Below are positions 34,831 to 34,860 of a stretch of DNA of 34,860 nucleotides, in pieces (position 1 is the stretch's first letter; each line of letters starts with the position of its first letter). Source of the stretch: a virus; the IMG/VR virus record IMGVR_UViG_3300030117_004344, positions 1 to 34,860 of that record. One strand, 5' to 3'. The notes under the pieces are model-generated. The model was given only the letters and a program-made list of their open reading frames with translations, was not told the DNA's origin and made no database searches. A program made the position numbers and the translations under genes.

Positions 34831-34860
34831 ATTTAATTGTAATAAATTTATTCATAACTC

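Noticed and set aside
34778-34855. A 25-codon frame starting at 34855 and overlapping the small terminase-type gene
   Set aside because: It is almost entirely inside the 91-residue gene in another frame and has no coupling or compositional support.
1-34860. tRNA genes, CRISPR array, retroelement (DGR) template/variable repeats
   Set aside because: No cloverleaf-like segments, regularly spaced repeats, reverse transcriptase or long duplicated variable region were seen on either strand.

Overview
The window looks like the virion-structure half of a tailed phage genome. It is visibly AT-rich, every supported gene lies on the minus strand, and genes are packed with overlaps or gaps of a few bases. 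No stretch of 300 bases or more lacks a gene. I saw no tRNA, rRNA, CRISPR array, integrase or insertion sequence. The genome continues past at least the left edge, where a gene is cut off.

Read in transcription order (high to low coordinates), the layout is: a small terminase-like protein and TerL (34830-32321); portal (32324-29931); acidic scaffold-like protein (29911-28775); major capsid protein (28753-27272); an isolated conserved-looking protein between two hairpin terminators (27203-26373); two connector/ring-type proteins (26264-24625); a 1950-residue tail nozzle/stabilisation-type protein (24620-18768); two small beta-rich structural proteins (18758-16465); three probable internal or ejected proteins, the last of 3868 residues (16424-3161); then two tiny Cys-containing genes, a tail fibre and small accessory structural genes (3121-1). 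This matches the T7-type order portal, scaffold, capsid, tail adaptor, nozzle, ejection proteins 14/15/16, fibre, so a short-tailed (podovirus-type) virion is the best inference. Portal, capsid, ring and nozzle proteins also resemble, from memory, those of crAss-like and related uncultured marine phages.

Almost no start codon has a Shine-Dalgarno sequence. Starts are instead preceded by A/T-rich leaders such as AAATAATAAT. This is typical of Bacteroidota and their phages, so a marine Bacteroidota host is likely but not proven.

The two most notable features are these. First, the 3868-residue protein behaves like a polyvalent injected protein. It carries an HExxH metallopeptidase-like site, a HAD phosphatase whose first motif is separated from the rest by an inserted P-loop kinase, a hydrophobic segment, a C-terminal module typical of giant phage proteins, and two tandem CxC/CH zinc-knuckle-like repeats. 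Second, a 20-base element with a TATAAT-like core occurs three times, each just ahead of a functional block (connector/tail, internal proteins, fibre). Together with two intrinsic terminators this suggests how late transcription is divided.
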